In this document: positions 50,510-59,384 of the stretch, in pieces | Layout of the letters: the number at the start of each line of letters is the position of its first letter | Position numbering within the stretch: position 1 is the first letter of the stretch | DNA from: JANQJA01 sp047947185 | GTDB lineage: Bacteria; Pseudomonadota; Gammaproteobacteria; Pseudomonadales; Azotimanducaceae | Length of the DNA stretch: 64,000 bases | Assembly: GCA_047947185.1 (NCBI GenBank) | Contig: CP170502.1 | Span: 310,001 to 374,000, forward strand | Direction: 5' to 3' | Program-made: the position numbers and the translations under genes | The notes under the pieces: model-generated | Told to the model about the DNA's origin: nothing | Seen by the model: only the letters and a program-made list of their open reading frames with translations | The model's database searches: none

Positions 50510-52629
50510 TGTCTCTGGAGCTGCTAAACCTCACCGGGCGCAGGCGGTTGCCTGTGATACTGCAGGCGGAGATGAGCGAGTGTGGTCTCGCCTGTATTGC
50601 CATGGTGGCGGGTTTCCATGGCAACAGCACTGGGCTCCAGGGGCTTCGGCAACAGTTTGGCCCGGGCGGTCGTGGGGCAACACTCAATCATCTCATGGCG
50701 ATCTGTTCACAGCTCGCGCTGAATTCCCGGGCTGTTAGGTGCGAGGCTCATGAACTGGGCAATCTGGTTAGTCCTGCCATCCTGCACTGGGACTTTACCC
50801 ACTATGTGGTACTCAAAAAGGCTTCCCGGCGGTCGTTGACTGTCCACGACCCGGCTGTGGGGTTACGTACCTATCCTGTTGCAGAAGCGGCAAATCACTT
50901 TACGGGGGTTGCGCTTGAGGTCACGCCCGCGGAGGGCTTCGAGCAGGTACCAGCCGCACCCCGCCAGCAACTGTGGGATTTTTTTGGCGGTGCCAGTAAC
51001 CTGGTACCGGTTTTCCTCCAGATTGTGCTGATTTCTGCCCTGCTTCAGCTTGTTGCGCTGGCAACACCTTTCTATATGCAACTGGTGGTTGATGAGGTAC
51101 TGGTCAAGCAGGATGCGGACCTGCTCGCCCTGTTGGCGACGGGTTTTCTGGGGCTTACGCTGTTTGGTGCACTCAGCCAGTGGGTCAGGGGGCTGGCTGG
51201 CATCTACCTCACCAGCCAACTGTCGTTCCTGATGGGTGCGGGTCTGTTCCGACACCTCCTCTCGTTGCCGGTTTCCTATTTTATGAAGCGCCAGATGGGT
51301 GACCTGGTATCGCGCTTTGGATCCATCCGGCCCGTGCAGGATTTTGTTACCAACAGTACCATCACCGTCCTGCTTGATGGTGTGATGGCCGTCACTACTG
51401 TTGTCATGATGTTTCTCTATTCACCACGCCTGGCGGCAATTGTCCTGGCTTTTATGGCGCTCTACCTTGGGCTGCGCCTTGCGGTCTATCGTCCACTCAG
51501 GCAGCGCCAGCACGAGTCAATCGTGAGCGAGGCCCAGGTTGACTCCAGTTTCATGGAGACCATCAGGTCTGTCAGCGCTATCAAGCGCTTCCATGTTGAG
51601 CCGCAAAAACTGGGGGAATGGCAAAATCGTGCGGCTGAGGCCATCAACAACAGCGTCCGGTTTTCCCGTCTTGGACTGGTCACGGAGATGGCAGAAAACC
51701 TGCTGGCGGGTGTTGCCAATGTGCTGGTGATTTTTGTCGGCGCACAACTGGTGCTGGGTGGGCAGCTATCGATTGGCATGTTATACGCGTTTATCGCCTA
51801 CCGTACGCACACAGTCCGTGCCATGACGTCACTGGTGGACGCGTACCTGCAGTACCTGATGTTGTCGATTCATCTTGAACGACTCGCGGACATGACCGAA
51901 ACAGCCCCGGAGGAAAGTGACGGCCAGCGTGTTCCGGTACCCATAGAGGGCGGACTCGGCATCAAGGATGGCAGCTTCAGATACAGTGACCAGGAACCCC
52001 ACATTTTTCGGCATCTCAACCTGCAAATTGAACCCGGCGAGATTATTGGCATTTATGGTCCTTCAGGGTGCGGCAAATCAACCCTGCTTGCGGTCCTGCA
52101 ACAACTCGAACAGCTTGATGCGGGAGAAGTCACCCTTGACGAATACCCGTGTCGGGAGGCCGGTATCGTTTCGCTTCGTCATTACAGCGCCAGTGTCCTG
52201 CAGGGAGACGGCCTGCTATCGGGTTCCATTGAATCCAACATCAGCTTTGGGGATGCCTGGCCCGATCCGGCGCGCCTTCAGCGCGCAGCGGCGCTGGCCT
52301 GTATTGACGCGGATATCAAGCGCCTGCCACTGGGCTACCAGAGCCAGGTCGGGGAAATGGGAACTGCGCTTTCCGCAGGTCAGGTACAACGGATCCTGAT
52401 TGCCCGCGCCCTTTACCGGGAACCGCGGATTCTCTTCCTTGATGAAGGTACCGCTCACCTCGACCCGACAACCGAGATGAAGGTTATGGGTAATCTTGCT
52501 GCACTGGGGATTACCTGTATTTTTGTCACCCACAGCAAACAGGTTCTGCAACTGGCTGATCGTGTCCTGTGGTGGCACAAGGACGGTTTTGTTGCCCGCA
52601 GAAAAAAACCACGGCTGGCAGTTCAGTAG
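50509..52629 (+). CDS. CvaB-type peptidase-containing ABC exporter (C39 family)
   Basis: The 706-residue protein has three parts. The N-terminal C39 peptidase has Q19, catalytic Cys25 in M-S-E-C-G-L-A-C, His98 in W-D-F-T-H-Y-V-V-L and Asp114 in V-H-D-P-A. A six-helix membrane domain covers about residues 165-460. The ATPase has Walker A G-P-S-G-C-G-K-S-T, signature L-S-A-G-Q and Walker B I-L-F-L-D-E-G-T-A-H-L-D. The whole triad is intact, so it should cut double-glycine leaders while exporting a bacteriocin-like peptide. No such precursor is visible nearby. Confidence 0.93.
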   Translation: MSLELLNLTGRRRLPVILQAEMSECGLACIAMVAGFHGNSTGLQGLRQQFGPGGRGATLNHLMAICSQLALNSRAVRCEAHELGNLVSPAILHWDFTHYVVLKKASRRSLTVHDPAVGLRTYPVAEAANHFTGVALEVTPAEGFEQVPAAPRQQLWDFFGGASNLVPVFLQIVLISALLQLVALATPFYMQLVVDEVLVKQDADLLALLATGFLGLTLFGALSQWVRGLAGIYLTSQLSFLMGAGLFRHLLSLPVSYFMKRQMGDLVSRFGSIRPVQDFVTNSTITVLLDGVMAVTTVVMMFLYSPRLAAIVLAFMALYLGLRLAVYRPLRQRQHESIVSEAQVDSSFMETIRSVSAIKRFHVEPQKLGEWQNRAAEAINNSVRFSRLGLVTEMAENLLAGVANVLVIFVGAQLVLGGQLSIGMLYAFIAYRTHTVRAMTSLVDAYLQYLMLSIHLERLADMTETAPEESDGQRVPVPIEGGLGIKDGSFRYSDQEPHIFRHLNLQIEPGEIIGIYGPSGCGKSTLLAVLQQLEQLDAGEVTLDEYPCREAGIVSLRHYSASVLQGDGLLSGSIESNISFGDAWPDPARLQRAAALACIDADIKRLPLGYQSQVGEMGTALSAGQVQRILIARALYREPRILFLDEGTAHLDPTTEMKVMGNLAALGITCIFVTHSKQVLQLADRVLWWHKDGFVARRKKPRLAVQ

Positions 52630-52639
52630 TTCCGCACAG

Positions 52640-53104
52640 CTAGCGCAGCCAAAGGCCCATCTGCTGCGTCTGCTGATCCTGGTCCAGCAGCATAAAACCT
52701 GCTGACTCATACAGGCTGATTGCAGGTGCGTTGTCTCGCCTCACGTCAAGTCTGAGCGAGTTGAATCCCTCCGCCCTCGCCCGGTTGATCACCTCAGTCA
52801 CCAGCAGTCGGCCGATGGATTGACCGCGGGACTGGCGCCGAACATAAAGTCCAAACAGTGTCGCCCGCGATTGGTGGTTGCCACCCAGGCCAACCATGCC
52901 GGGCATGTCAAGGCCTGAAAAAGCGCCGAACACCTGCCCACTGGCAGCAGTGGCCAGCGTCTGCGCAAGCATTTCCCTGGTGAGCGCCCGGTGAACCTGC
53001 CCCACCACACCATAGCCGGGGTCAAGGCTGGCTTCCTCGCGCAGCGCCAGATAGGTTGCCGCGTCCCCGGGGACCAGCAAGCGTACGCGGGTGGGTAGTT
53101 TCAT
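52640..53104 (-). CDS. GNAT family N-acetyltransferase
   Basis: The 154-residue single GNAT domain has the acetyl-CoA loop R-Q-S-R-G-Q-S-I-G-R-L-L followed by N-A-P-A-I-S-L-Y-E-S-A-G-F. The substrate is unknown. It converges with the ABC exporter gene (10 bases apart) and is divergent from the S1/P1 nuclease gene. It is not evidently part of the export cassette, being on the other strand. Confidence 0.9.
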   Translation of the reverse strand: MKLPTRVRLLVPGDAATYLALREEASLDPGYGVVGQVHRALTREMLAQTLATAASGQVFGAFSGLDMPGMVGLGGNHQSRATLFGLYVRRQSRGQSIGRLLVTEVINRARAEGFNSLRLDVRRDNAPAISLYESAGFMLLDQDQQTQQMGLWLR

Positions 53105-53159
53105 TCGGGCTCGAAACGAAATAGCATGACAAGGCTAGCTCACCATCCTGGAAGTGTCC

Positions 53160-53999
53160 ATGAGAGTCCTGTTCCTGCTGATGATATTAGCGCTGTCGCA
53201 GCCAGTCTTTGCCTGGGGTGCTGATGGCCACCGACTCACCTGTCGGATTGCTTACGACGCCCTGTCCGCCGAGGGCAAAACCTGGGTACAACAAACCCTG
53301 GCACTGGGCGAGCACCTGGATGGTAACAGCAGCAACAATCTGGCGGAGGCATGTCTCTGGCCGGATGAGGCAAGATTCAACGATTACAAGGGTACCTACG
53401 AACAACACTTCATCAATATGCCCCGGGGCGCCAGCCGCATCGACTTCGCCCGTGATTGTGCCGCGATGGATTGTATTGCAGTGGGTATCCAGCGCAGTCT
53501 CACCTATCTGGCTGCGGAACCAACGAGTAACCGCGAGCGCGCGCGTAAGGCAGCAGCCCTGCGTTTCCTCGGGCATTTTATTGCTGACCTGCACCAGCCC
53601 CTGCATGTTGCCTACGGCGACGACTGGGGTGGTAACAAGATTCAGGTTGACTGGTTTGGCCAGACCATGAACCTGCATGCAGTCTGGGATACCGGCATTC
53701 TGGAACGGGCTGGCATCAGTTACCCGGCAAGCCTGCAATCACTTGCTGCCCTTAACCCTGACCTGGGTTCCAGAAACGTACTTGACTGGATGCAGGAAAC
53801 TTTTAACCTGGCAAGAAGCCATGCCTATCCGGGCATCGACGGGCAGCCTATCCTTTCAGGTGCGGTGTTGACGGAAGCCTATTACCAGCGGTCGCTGCCC
53901 GTGGCCAGCGGCCAATTGCGCCTGGGTGCAACCCGGCTGGCCTGGCTGCTGGATCAACTCGCCAGGGGACAGTTTGACACCAATATCCTGATCAACTAG
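53160..53999 (+). CDS. secreted S1/P1 nuclease
   Basis: The 279-residue protein starts at ATG 53160 (GTG 53154 is also possible). A signal peptide ends at V-F-A, leaving a mature N-terminal Trp in W-G-A-D-G-H, which is required as a zinc ligand in this family. Other zinc ligands fit H-F-I-N-M-P, G-H-F-I-A-D-L-H-Q-P-L-H and N-L-H-A-V-W-D. It degrades single-stranded DNA or RNA outside the cytoplasm, probably for phosphate or nucleoside scavenging. A nucleotide-transporter-like gene is convergent next to it. Confidence 0.94.
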   Translation: MRVLFLLMILALSQPVFAWGADGHRLTCRIAYDALSAEGKTWVQQTLALGEHLDGNSSNNLAEACLWPDEARFNDYKGTYEQHFINMPRGASRIDFARDCAAMDCIAVGIQRSLTYLAAEPTSNRERARKAAALRFLGHFIADLHQPLHVAYGDDWGGNKIQVDWFGQTMNLHAVWDTGILERAGISYPASLQSLAALNPDLGSRNVLDWMQETFNLARSHAYPGIDGQPILSGAVLTEAYYQRSLPVASGQLRLGATRLAWLLDQLARGQFDTNILIN

Positions 54000-54016
54000 C
54001 GCCGGGAGGCAGCCGG

Positions 54017-55303
54017 TCAGCTTTCCTGCCTGATAGCCCTCGCCCTGGCTGTGAGCGGGAAGATCAGTGCGAGCCAGAGTGCCACTGCCACAAAAGCGAT
54101 ACCAATATAGTAATTGCCCATCACGACCCCAAGCTTTTGCAGCGCCACTATGACAACCGACGATGCGCCTTTGCCCGTTCGATAGCCGAATACGTCAATA
54201 ATCTCTTTGGCCCGGTAGCGCTCATCAAACGACAGGGGCACGTACAGGACTTCTTTTGCTGCCCGGAAGATGGAGTAGTCAAAGGCCTTGAACAGCAGCA
54301 ACGCGAGACCCACGGTAAAAACTGAAGGCTCAAGCACTGCAAAAGTGATAGCGGCCAGGTGCACAACCGGCATCATGATGTGTACATACCGCAACGACAC
54401 AAAGGCCAACAGTAAGGGTGCGCCAATGAACTGCAGAATCAGGCTGAACGAATTCAGCGTTCCCCAGAACCAGCCCAGCAGCGCTGTCTCACCATCCTGG
54501 CCACAGACAAGTTCAGTGGGCAGCAGCGCACCAATGGCCGTCCACTGCCAACCCTCAAAGCCACCATCACGGCAGGCAAAAGATTCTGACAACAGTTCGT
54601 TGAACTTGAAGTCCAGCACGGCCGCAACCACCTGGGTCGAGAGCACAATCATCAGGAGGTAAAACAGGGTCGGATTTTCTCGCAGCCAGCGCCAGCCCAT
54701 GTGGCTCCTGACTGCCCCGGTAGGCGGCGGCACCTCCGGTTCGCCGTGAATACTGTACGTCAGGTTGGCGAGCAGCGCTGCCGGCAGCAGGGCCAGGGCA
54801 CCAAACAGGATCATTGCCTCGGTGCCGTACTCAACCACGGTCAGCGCCACCAGGAAAGCACCGATGGTGCTGCCAAAACCAGCAACACCTGTCACAGGAC
54901 CATTGACGCGCCTGGAGGTTGTCGGCGATACGGATGAGTTGATATAACTCCAGTACTGCTCAATCAGCAGCACAACGTAGACCTCCTTGATCAGGAAGAG
55001 TACAGGGGTAATCCACCGGGCGCCGGTCAGCAGGACCAGGTAACACGCCAGAATCAGCGCGGCGCTGCCAATGGCCGTGACCAGCAGGGTCCGCCTGGGG
55101 CCAAGCAGGGAAAGAATGTGCCCGTATACCCACACGGTGCCGAAAACGACAAATGGCATCAGTGCCATCACCAGGGGAAGGTTTTCCGCGCCGTAAGCGT
55201 TCTTGAACAGCACGGTCGAAGCCGAGCGCATGAACTCGTAACCCGCAAGCGTAAACATGGCCGTCAGGGCCATCAGACCGGCAACACCGTATTCGCGCTT
55301 CAT
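54017..55303 (-). CDS. ATP/ADP translocase-like (Npt/Tlc) membrane transporter
   Basis: The 428-residue protein has about twelve membrane helices. The motif F-R-A-A-K-E-V-L-Y-V-P-L followed by E-R-Y-R-A-K-E-I-I-D-V-F-G-Y-R is characteristic of the nucleotide-translocase superfamily best known from Rickettsia and Chlamydia. The early F-L-I-K-E-V-Y-V-V-L-L-I-E-Q-Y-W also fits. Free-living bacteria carry shorter relatives of unknown substrate. Its stop region converges on the S1/P1 nuclease, and its start overlaps the VOC gene (ATGA). Confidence 0.82.
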   Translation of the reverse strand: MKREYGVAGLMALTAMFTLAGYEFMRSASTVLFKNAYGAENLPLVMALMPFVVFGTVWVYGHILSLLGPRRTLLVTAIGSAALILACYLVLLTGARWITPVLFLIKEVYVVLLIEQYWSYINSSVSPTTSRRVNGPVTGVAGFGSTIGAFLVALTVVEYGTEAMILFGALALLPAALLANLTYSIHGEPEVPPPTGAVRSHMGWRWLRENPTLFYLLMIVLSTQVVAAVLDFKFNELLSESFACRDGGFEGWQWTAIGALLPTELVCGQDGETALLGWFWGTLNSFSLILQFIGAPLLLAFVSLRYVHIMMPVVHLAAITFAVLEPSVFTVGLALLLFKAFDYSIFRAAKEVLYVPLSFDERYRAKEIIDVFGYRTGKGASSVVIVALQKLGVVMGNYYIGIAFVAVALWLALIFPLTARARAIRQES

Positions 55304-55629
55304 GATTCTTCCCAGTAGACCTCAAACAGGTTCCCTTCTGGGTCCGCAGCTTTGAATCCAGCGTAGTTGGCCTCTTCAACCAGTGTGGCCTCGAACTTTT
55401 TTGCCCAGGCCGTCACCTTTTCCCGTGAACTGCAACGAAAACCAAAGTGTGCATTGCCGCCATAGTCCAGTGGTTTACCCGGCTCAAACACAATAAGCGT
55501 GCCATTACCCATGACAAAACCGCCGCGCGCCCGAAACCCGAACATCTCTGCATACCATTCGGCGAGCCAGTCCGGCTTCAACGCCGGCAGGTTAATGTGA
55601 TCTAGGCGTATGTCAGGAGCGTCGCTCAT
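55300..55629 (-). CDS. VOC (glyoxalase/bleomycin-resistance) family protein
   Basis: The 109-residue single VOC module has D-H-I-N-L near the N-terminus with the first metal-ligand His, G-N-A-H-F-G-F-R-C with another His, and a C-terminal A-A-D-P-E-G-N-L-F-E-V-Y-W with the Glu. It would act as a homodimer with a divalent metal. The reaction is unknown. It overlaps the translocase-like gene by four bases, so the two are probably coexpressed. Confidence 0.88.
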   Translation of the reverse strand: MSDAPDIRLDHINLPALKPDWLAEWYAEMFGFRARGGFVMGNGTLIVFEPGKPLDYGGNAHFGFRCSSREKVTAWAKKFEATLVEEANYAGFKAADPEGNLFEVYWEES

Positions 55630-55752
55630 CAGGGCGCAGCCATCGAAATGATTGTGCAGTATACAAAGCTTTCATCCCCGGCGTTAAGCTTGACTTTGAA
55701 TTCACAAATCCGCACATTGCGCACCTTTCATTGCTCTCGGTCGCGGATTCTC

Positions 55753-56907
55753 ATGAACAAACCCAGTACCCGTCCCGCCAATCCTTGTTTTTCATCTGGG
55801 CCAACCTCCAAGCGCCCGGGATGGTCGGCAGCCAACCTGCCCGCAACAAGCCTTGGTCGGTCACATCGCGCCAAGGGGCCTAAGGCCCGCCTGCAATACC
55901 TGATAGATCAAAGCAAGGCAGTCCTAGAGATGCCGTCCGACTATCTGGTTGGCATAGTTCCGGCATCAGATACCGGTGCCTTTGAGATGGCCATGTGGAC
56001 CATGCTCGGCGCCCGTGGGATAGACGTCTTTGCCTGGGAGAGTTTTGGTGAAGGCTGGGTCACGGACATCCAGAAACAGCTACGGTTGACCGATGTCAGG
56101 GTCATGCAGGCGCCCTATGGCCAGTTACCAGACCTTGAGGCAGCCGATCCTGGCCGGGACATTGTGTTCACCTGGAACGGCACGACATCCGGTGTACGTG
56201 TCCCCAATGCCGACTGGATTGCACCTGATCGCAAGGGTGTCACACTGTGCGATGCAACCTCAGCACTGTTTGCGATGCGGGTCGACTGGTCGAGGCTCGA
56301 CGCAACTACCTGGTCCTGGCAGAAGGCCCTGGGCGGTGAAGGTGCTCATGGCATGCTTGCACTTTCCCCGGCCGCGGTTGAGCGGCTGGAGTCGTATACG
56401 CCCGGGTGGCCCCTGCCCAAACTCTTTCGACTGACCAAAGGCGGCAAGCTCAACGCCGAGATATTCCAGGGGGCCACCATCAACACGCCCTCCATGCTGG
56501 CAGTCGAAGATCATATTGATGCGCTCGATTGGGCAGAACAGATTGGTGGCCTGCCGGCCCTGGTGGAGCGTTCAGAAGCGAACCTGCGGGCCATCGAGTC
56601 CTGGGTTGAACAATTGCCCTGGGTTGAATTCCTGGCGGCCACGCCGGAAACGCGCTCATCCACGTCGGTATGCCTGCAGATTACTGACGACTGGTTCACA
56701 CGCCAGGATACAGCGGGTCAGAACGGGCTGATCAAACAACTGGTTGCGCTGCTTGAGTCAGAAGGCGTGGGATATGACATTGGCAGCTATCGGGATGCAC
56801 CACCCGGACTTCGAATCTGGGGTGGTGGTACCGTTGAAACCCGTGATATCGAAGCACTGCTGCCCTGGATTACCTGGGGTTACGAGACCCTCAGGTCCTC
56901 CCGCTAA
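55753..56907 (+). CDS. serC: phosphoserine aminotransferase
   Basis: The 384-residue PLP enzyme starts at ATG 55753; an open frame upstream lacks family sequence. It opens with the N-K-P-S-T-R-P-A-N-P-C-F-S-S-G-P-T-S-K-R block of the SerC type found in alphaproteobacteria and methanogens. It has T-W-N-G-T-T-S-G-V-R and the Lys in W-S-W-Q-K-A-L-G-G-E. It converts 3-phosphohydroxypyruvate to phosphoserine. The SerC type differs from the E. coli one and suggests an exchange in this lineage. Confidence 0.92.
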   Translation: MNKPSTRPANPCFSSGPTSKRPGWSAANLPATSLGRSHRAKGPKARLQYLIDQSKAVLEMPSDYLVGIVPASDTGAFEMAMWTMLGARGIDVFAWESFGEGWVTDIQKQLRLTDVRVMQAPYGQLPDLEAADPGRDIVFTWNGTTSGVRVPNADWIAPDRKGVTLCDATSALFAMRVDWSRLDATTWSWQKALGGEGAHGMLALSPAAVERLESYTPGWPLPKLFRLTKGGKLNAEIFQGATINTPSMLAVEDHIDALDWAEQIGGLPALVERSEANLRAIESWVEQLPWVEFLAATPETRSSTSVCLQITDDWFTRQDTAGQNGLIKQLVALLESEGVGYDIGSYRDAPPGLRIWGGGTVETRDIEALLPWITWGYETLRSSR

Positions 56908-56961
56908 CCGGGAAGGTTTACTCGGGAGAAGGACTCTGGCACTTTAGGCATTCGACCTGGG

Positions 56962-57912
56962 ATGGCAAGGCAGATGACTGATTTCACCACTGAAGTAGCC
57001 GGTCAGATGACCGAAATAGCAACCGGTCTTCAGTTTCCTGAAGGACCCATTGCCATGCCGGATGGCAGTATTGTCCTGGTCGAAATCAAGCGCGGCACCC
57101 TGTCCCGCGTTCTGCCGGATGGCACCGTCCAGGTCATTGCGACGCCTGGCGGCGGACCCAACGGCGCGGCCATAGGACCCGATGGAAAGTGTTACATCTG
57201 CAATAATGGCGGGTTTGTCTGGCATGACAGGAATGGCCTGACTTTTCCCGGCGAGCAACCGGACAATTACTCGGGTGGGCGCATTGAGCGAGTTGATCTC
57301 GAGACCGGTGAGGTTGAAATACTCTATACCGAATGTGCGGGCAACCCGCTGCGGGGACCCAATGACATAGTGTTTGATGCCGAGGGTGGATTCTGGTTTA
57401 CCGACCATGGCAAAAACAGACCCCGGGAAAAGGATCGAACCGGTGTTTACTATGCCACCGTCGATGGACAATCGATTGAAGAGAAGGTGTTCCCGCTGGA
57501 GGCACCCAATGGTATTGGCCTCTCGCCGGCCGAAGACACGCTTTACGTTGCTGAAACACCCACCGGCCGGCTGTGGGCCTTCGACATTACGGCGCCTGGG
57601 CAGCTCAGTGGGGGACGCAGAATGCTGGCCCAGATACCGGACTACCACCTGTTCGACTCATTGGCCGTCGACGCCGCGGGCAACGTCTGCGTCGCGACAC
57701 TGATCACGGGTGGTATCACAGTCCACTCGCCTGATGGCGCCTCTGCTGTGCTGATTCCCATGCCAGACCTGTTGACGACCAACATCTGTTTTGGTGGCGT
57801 GGATCTCAAGACCGCCTTTATCACACTCTCCAGCACTGGCAAACTCGTGTCTGTGCCCTGGCCAACTGCCGGGCTGCCACTCAATTTTCTGAATCAGGTG
57901 GCTGCCAGCTGA
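56962..57912 (+). CDS. SMP-30/gluconolactonase family protein
   Basis: The 316-residue six-bladed beta-propeller has F-P-E-G-P-I near the start with the metal-ligand Glu. Mid-protein it has R-G-P-N-D-I-V-F-D with Asn and Asp ligands, and Y-H-L-F-D-S-L-A-V-D with the catalytic Asp. ATG 56974 is an alternative start. It probably hydrolyses a sugar or other lactone. The stop overlaps the start of tctC, so the lactonase and the tripartite transporter form one unit. Confidence 0.9.
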   Translation: MARQMTDFTTEVAGQMTEIATGLQFPEGPIAMPDGSIVLVEIKRGTLSRVLPDGTVQVIATPGGGPNGAAIGPDGKCYICNNGGFVWHDRNGLTFPGEQPDNYSGGRIERVDLETGEVEILYTECAGNPLRGPNDIVFDAEGGFWFTDHGKNRPREKDRTGVYYATVDGQSIEEKVFPLEAPNGIGLSPAEDTLYVAETPTGRLWAFDITAPGQLSGGRRMLAQIPDYHLFDSLAVDAAGNVCVATLITGGITVHSPDGASAVLIPMPDLLTTNICFGGVDLKTAFITLSSTGKLVSVPWPTAGLPLNFLNQVAAS

Positions 57913-58874
57913 TGCTGTCGCGACTCACGGTTCTGCTTTTCTTGCTGCTGGGCAGCCTGCCTGCAGCGGCCGAGGTTATGCCGGAAGTTCACTTTCTGAT
58001 TCCGGCCGGACCTGGTGGTGGCTGGGATGGCACGGCAAGAGGTGTTGGCGAGGCTTTGACCCGCTCAGGCCTGGTGACCAGTGTCTCATTTGAAAACCTG
58101 TCCGGCGGCGGTGGCGGCCGGGCCATTGCCAAACTGATCGAAACAGCCGAGCGCCAGCAAAATACCCTCTTGATCAGTTCAACACCCATGGTGGTGCGAT
58201 CACTGCAGAAAGTGTTTCCCCAGTCCTTTCGCGACCTGATGCCCATTGCATCGGTGATCGCGGACTACAGCGTCTTTGTTGTCCGGCAGGACTCACCCTT
58301 CGCCAGCTTTAACGACCTGGTGGCTGCTTTCAAGGCAAACCCGCGTAGCGTCAAGGTTGCTGGTGGCTCAGTCAGGGGCAGTACCGACCACATTGTTTTT
58401 GCCCGGGCCCTTGAACTGGCAGGGGCTGATCCTTTCAAGGTGGTCTATGTCTCGTATGATGGCGGCGGCAAGGCAATGGCGGGTATTCTCACCGGTGAAA
58501 CCCAGGTGCTGTCGACAGGCCTCAGTGAGGCCATCGACATGGCGAGAGCCGGTGAAGTCAGGATTATTGCAATAACGTCAGCAGAACGACAGGCCGGGCT
58601 GGAGAATGTCACTACCCTGACCGAGATGGGTTTTCCGCTGGAATTTGCCAACTGGCGCGGGTTTTTCGCTGCCCCCGGACTCGACGCATCCCGCTATCGG
58701 GCCATGATGGACACAATCACTGCTGTGCTGGCAACCCCGGAGTTTGAGGCCGTGCGAGCGAGAAACGGTTGGACTCTGCTCCATCAGGAGGGGGCCGACT
58801 TTTACCAGTTCCTGGAGCGCCAGGAAAAGGAAATTGGTGATCTGATGCGCCAGTTGGGCTTTCTACGCCAATAA
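57912..58874 (+). CDS. tripartite tricarboxylate transporter substrate-binding protein (TctC)
   Basis: The 320-residue periplasmic protein has a signal peptide (L-L-F-L-L-L-G-S-L-P-A-A-A-E). It has the TctC-family hallmark P-A-G-P-G-G-G-W-D-G-T-A-R, and G-G-S-V-R-G-S-T-D-H mid-protein. It captures a carboxylate for the TctAB membrane complex. The ligand is unknown. The start overlaps the SMP-30 stop. Confidence 0.93.
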   Translation: MLSRLTVLLFLLLGSLPAAAEVMPEVHFLIPAGPGGGWDGTARGVGEALTRSGLVTSVSFENLSGGGGGRAIAKLIETAERQQNTLLISSTPMVVRSLQKVFPQSFRDLMPIASVIADYSVFVVRQDSPFASFNDLVAAFKANPRSVKVAGGSVRGSTDHIVFARALELAGADPFKVVYVSYDGGGKAMAGILTGETQVLSTGLSEAIDMARAGEVRIIAITSAERQAGLENVTTLTEMGFPLEFANWRGFFAAPGLDASRYRAMMDTITAVLATPEFEAVRARNGWTLLHQEGADFYQFLERQEKEIGDLMRQLGFLRQ

Positions 58875-58911
58875 AAATAGCTTTAAAAAGATCCTTTAAC
58901 TTGTTGATTTT

Positions 58912-59382
58912 ATGAATAGTTCACGAATCGGTGGGATAATGTTCCTGCTGCTGAGCGGTGGCTACGGCTACTTCGCCGGACAAATCCCGCTCGACTTCTG
59001 GTCAGAACAGGAACCCTTCAATGCGCGTTCCATGCCCACCTTTATCGCCGTTTTTGGTGCTGTCTGTTCAGTTCTGCTGATTGTGACACGCTCCCCCACC
59101 ACCGACTGGCGCGGCCTTTGGCGCCTGAACTGGCGACCTGCGTGCCTGCTGTTGGCGCTGATGTCCGTCTATGGCGTGGCTTTTACCTACCTTGGCTTCG
59201 GCATCAGCACGGTTCTTTTCCTGATGATCGCGTTTTTGATCCTGGGTGAGCGTCGAATGGTGCCCATGCTGCTGGTTGCAGTGCCCCTGGTTGCCGGTTT
59301 CTGGCTTATCCTTAAGTTGCTGGGTATTCAGCTCGAAAGCGGTGCCTGGCTGATGGCTCTGGCCGCCGGGGAGTTTCCCTGA
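58912..59382 (+). CDS. tripartite tricarboxylate transporter small membrane subunit (TctB)
   Basis: The 156-residue protein has four membrane helices and the TctB-type start R-I-G-G-I-M-F-L-L-L-S-G-G-Y-G-Y. It has F-N-A-R-S-M-P-T-F after the first helix. It lies 37 bases after tctC and 2 before tctA. Confidence 0.9.
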   Translation: MNSSRIGGIMFLLLSGGYGYFAGQIPLDFWSEQEPFNARSMPTFIAVFGAVCSVLLIVTRSPTTDWRGLWRLNWRPACLLLALMSVYGVAFTYLGFGISTVLFLMIAFLILGERRMVPMLLVAVPLVAGFWLILKLLGIQLESGAWLMALAAGEFP

Positions 59383-59384
59383 TC

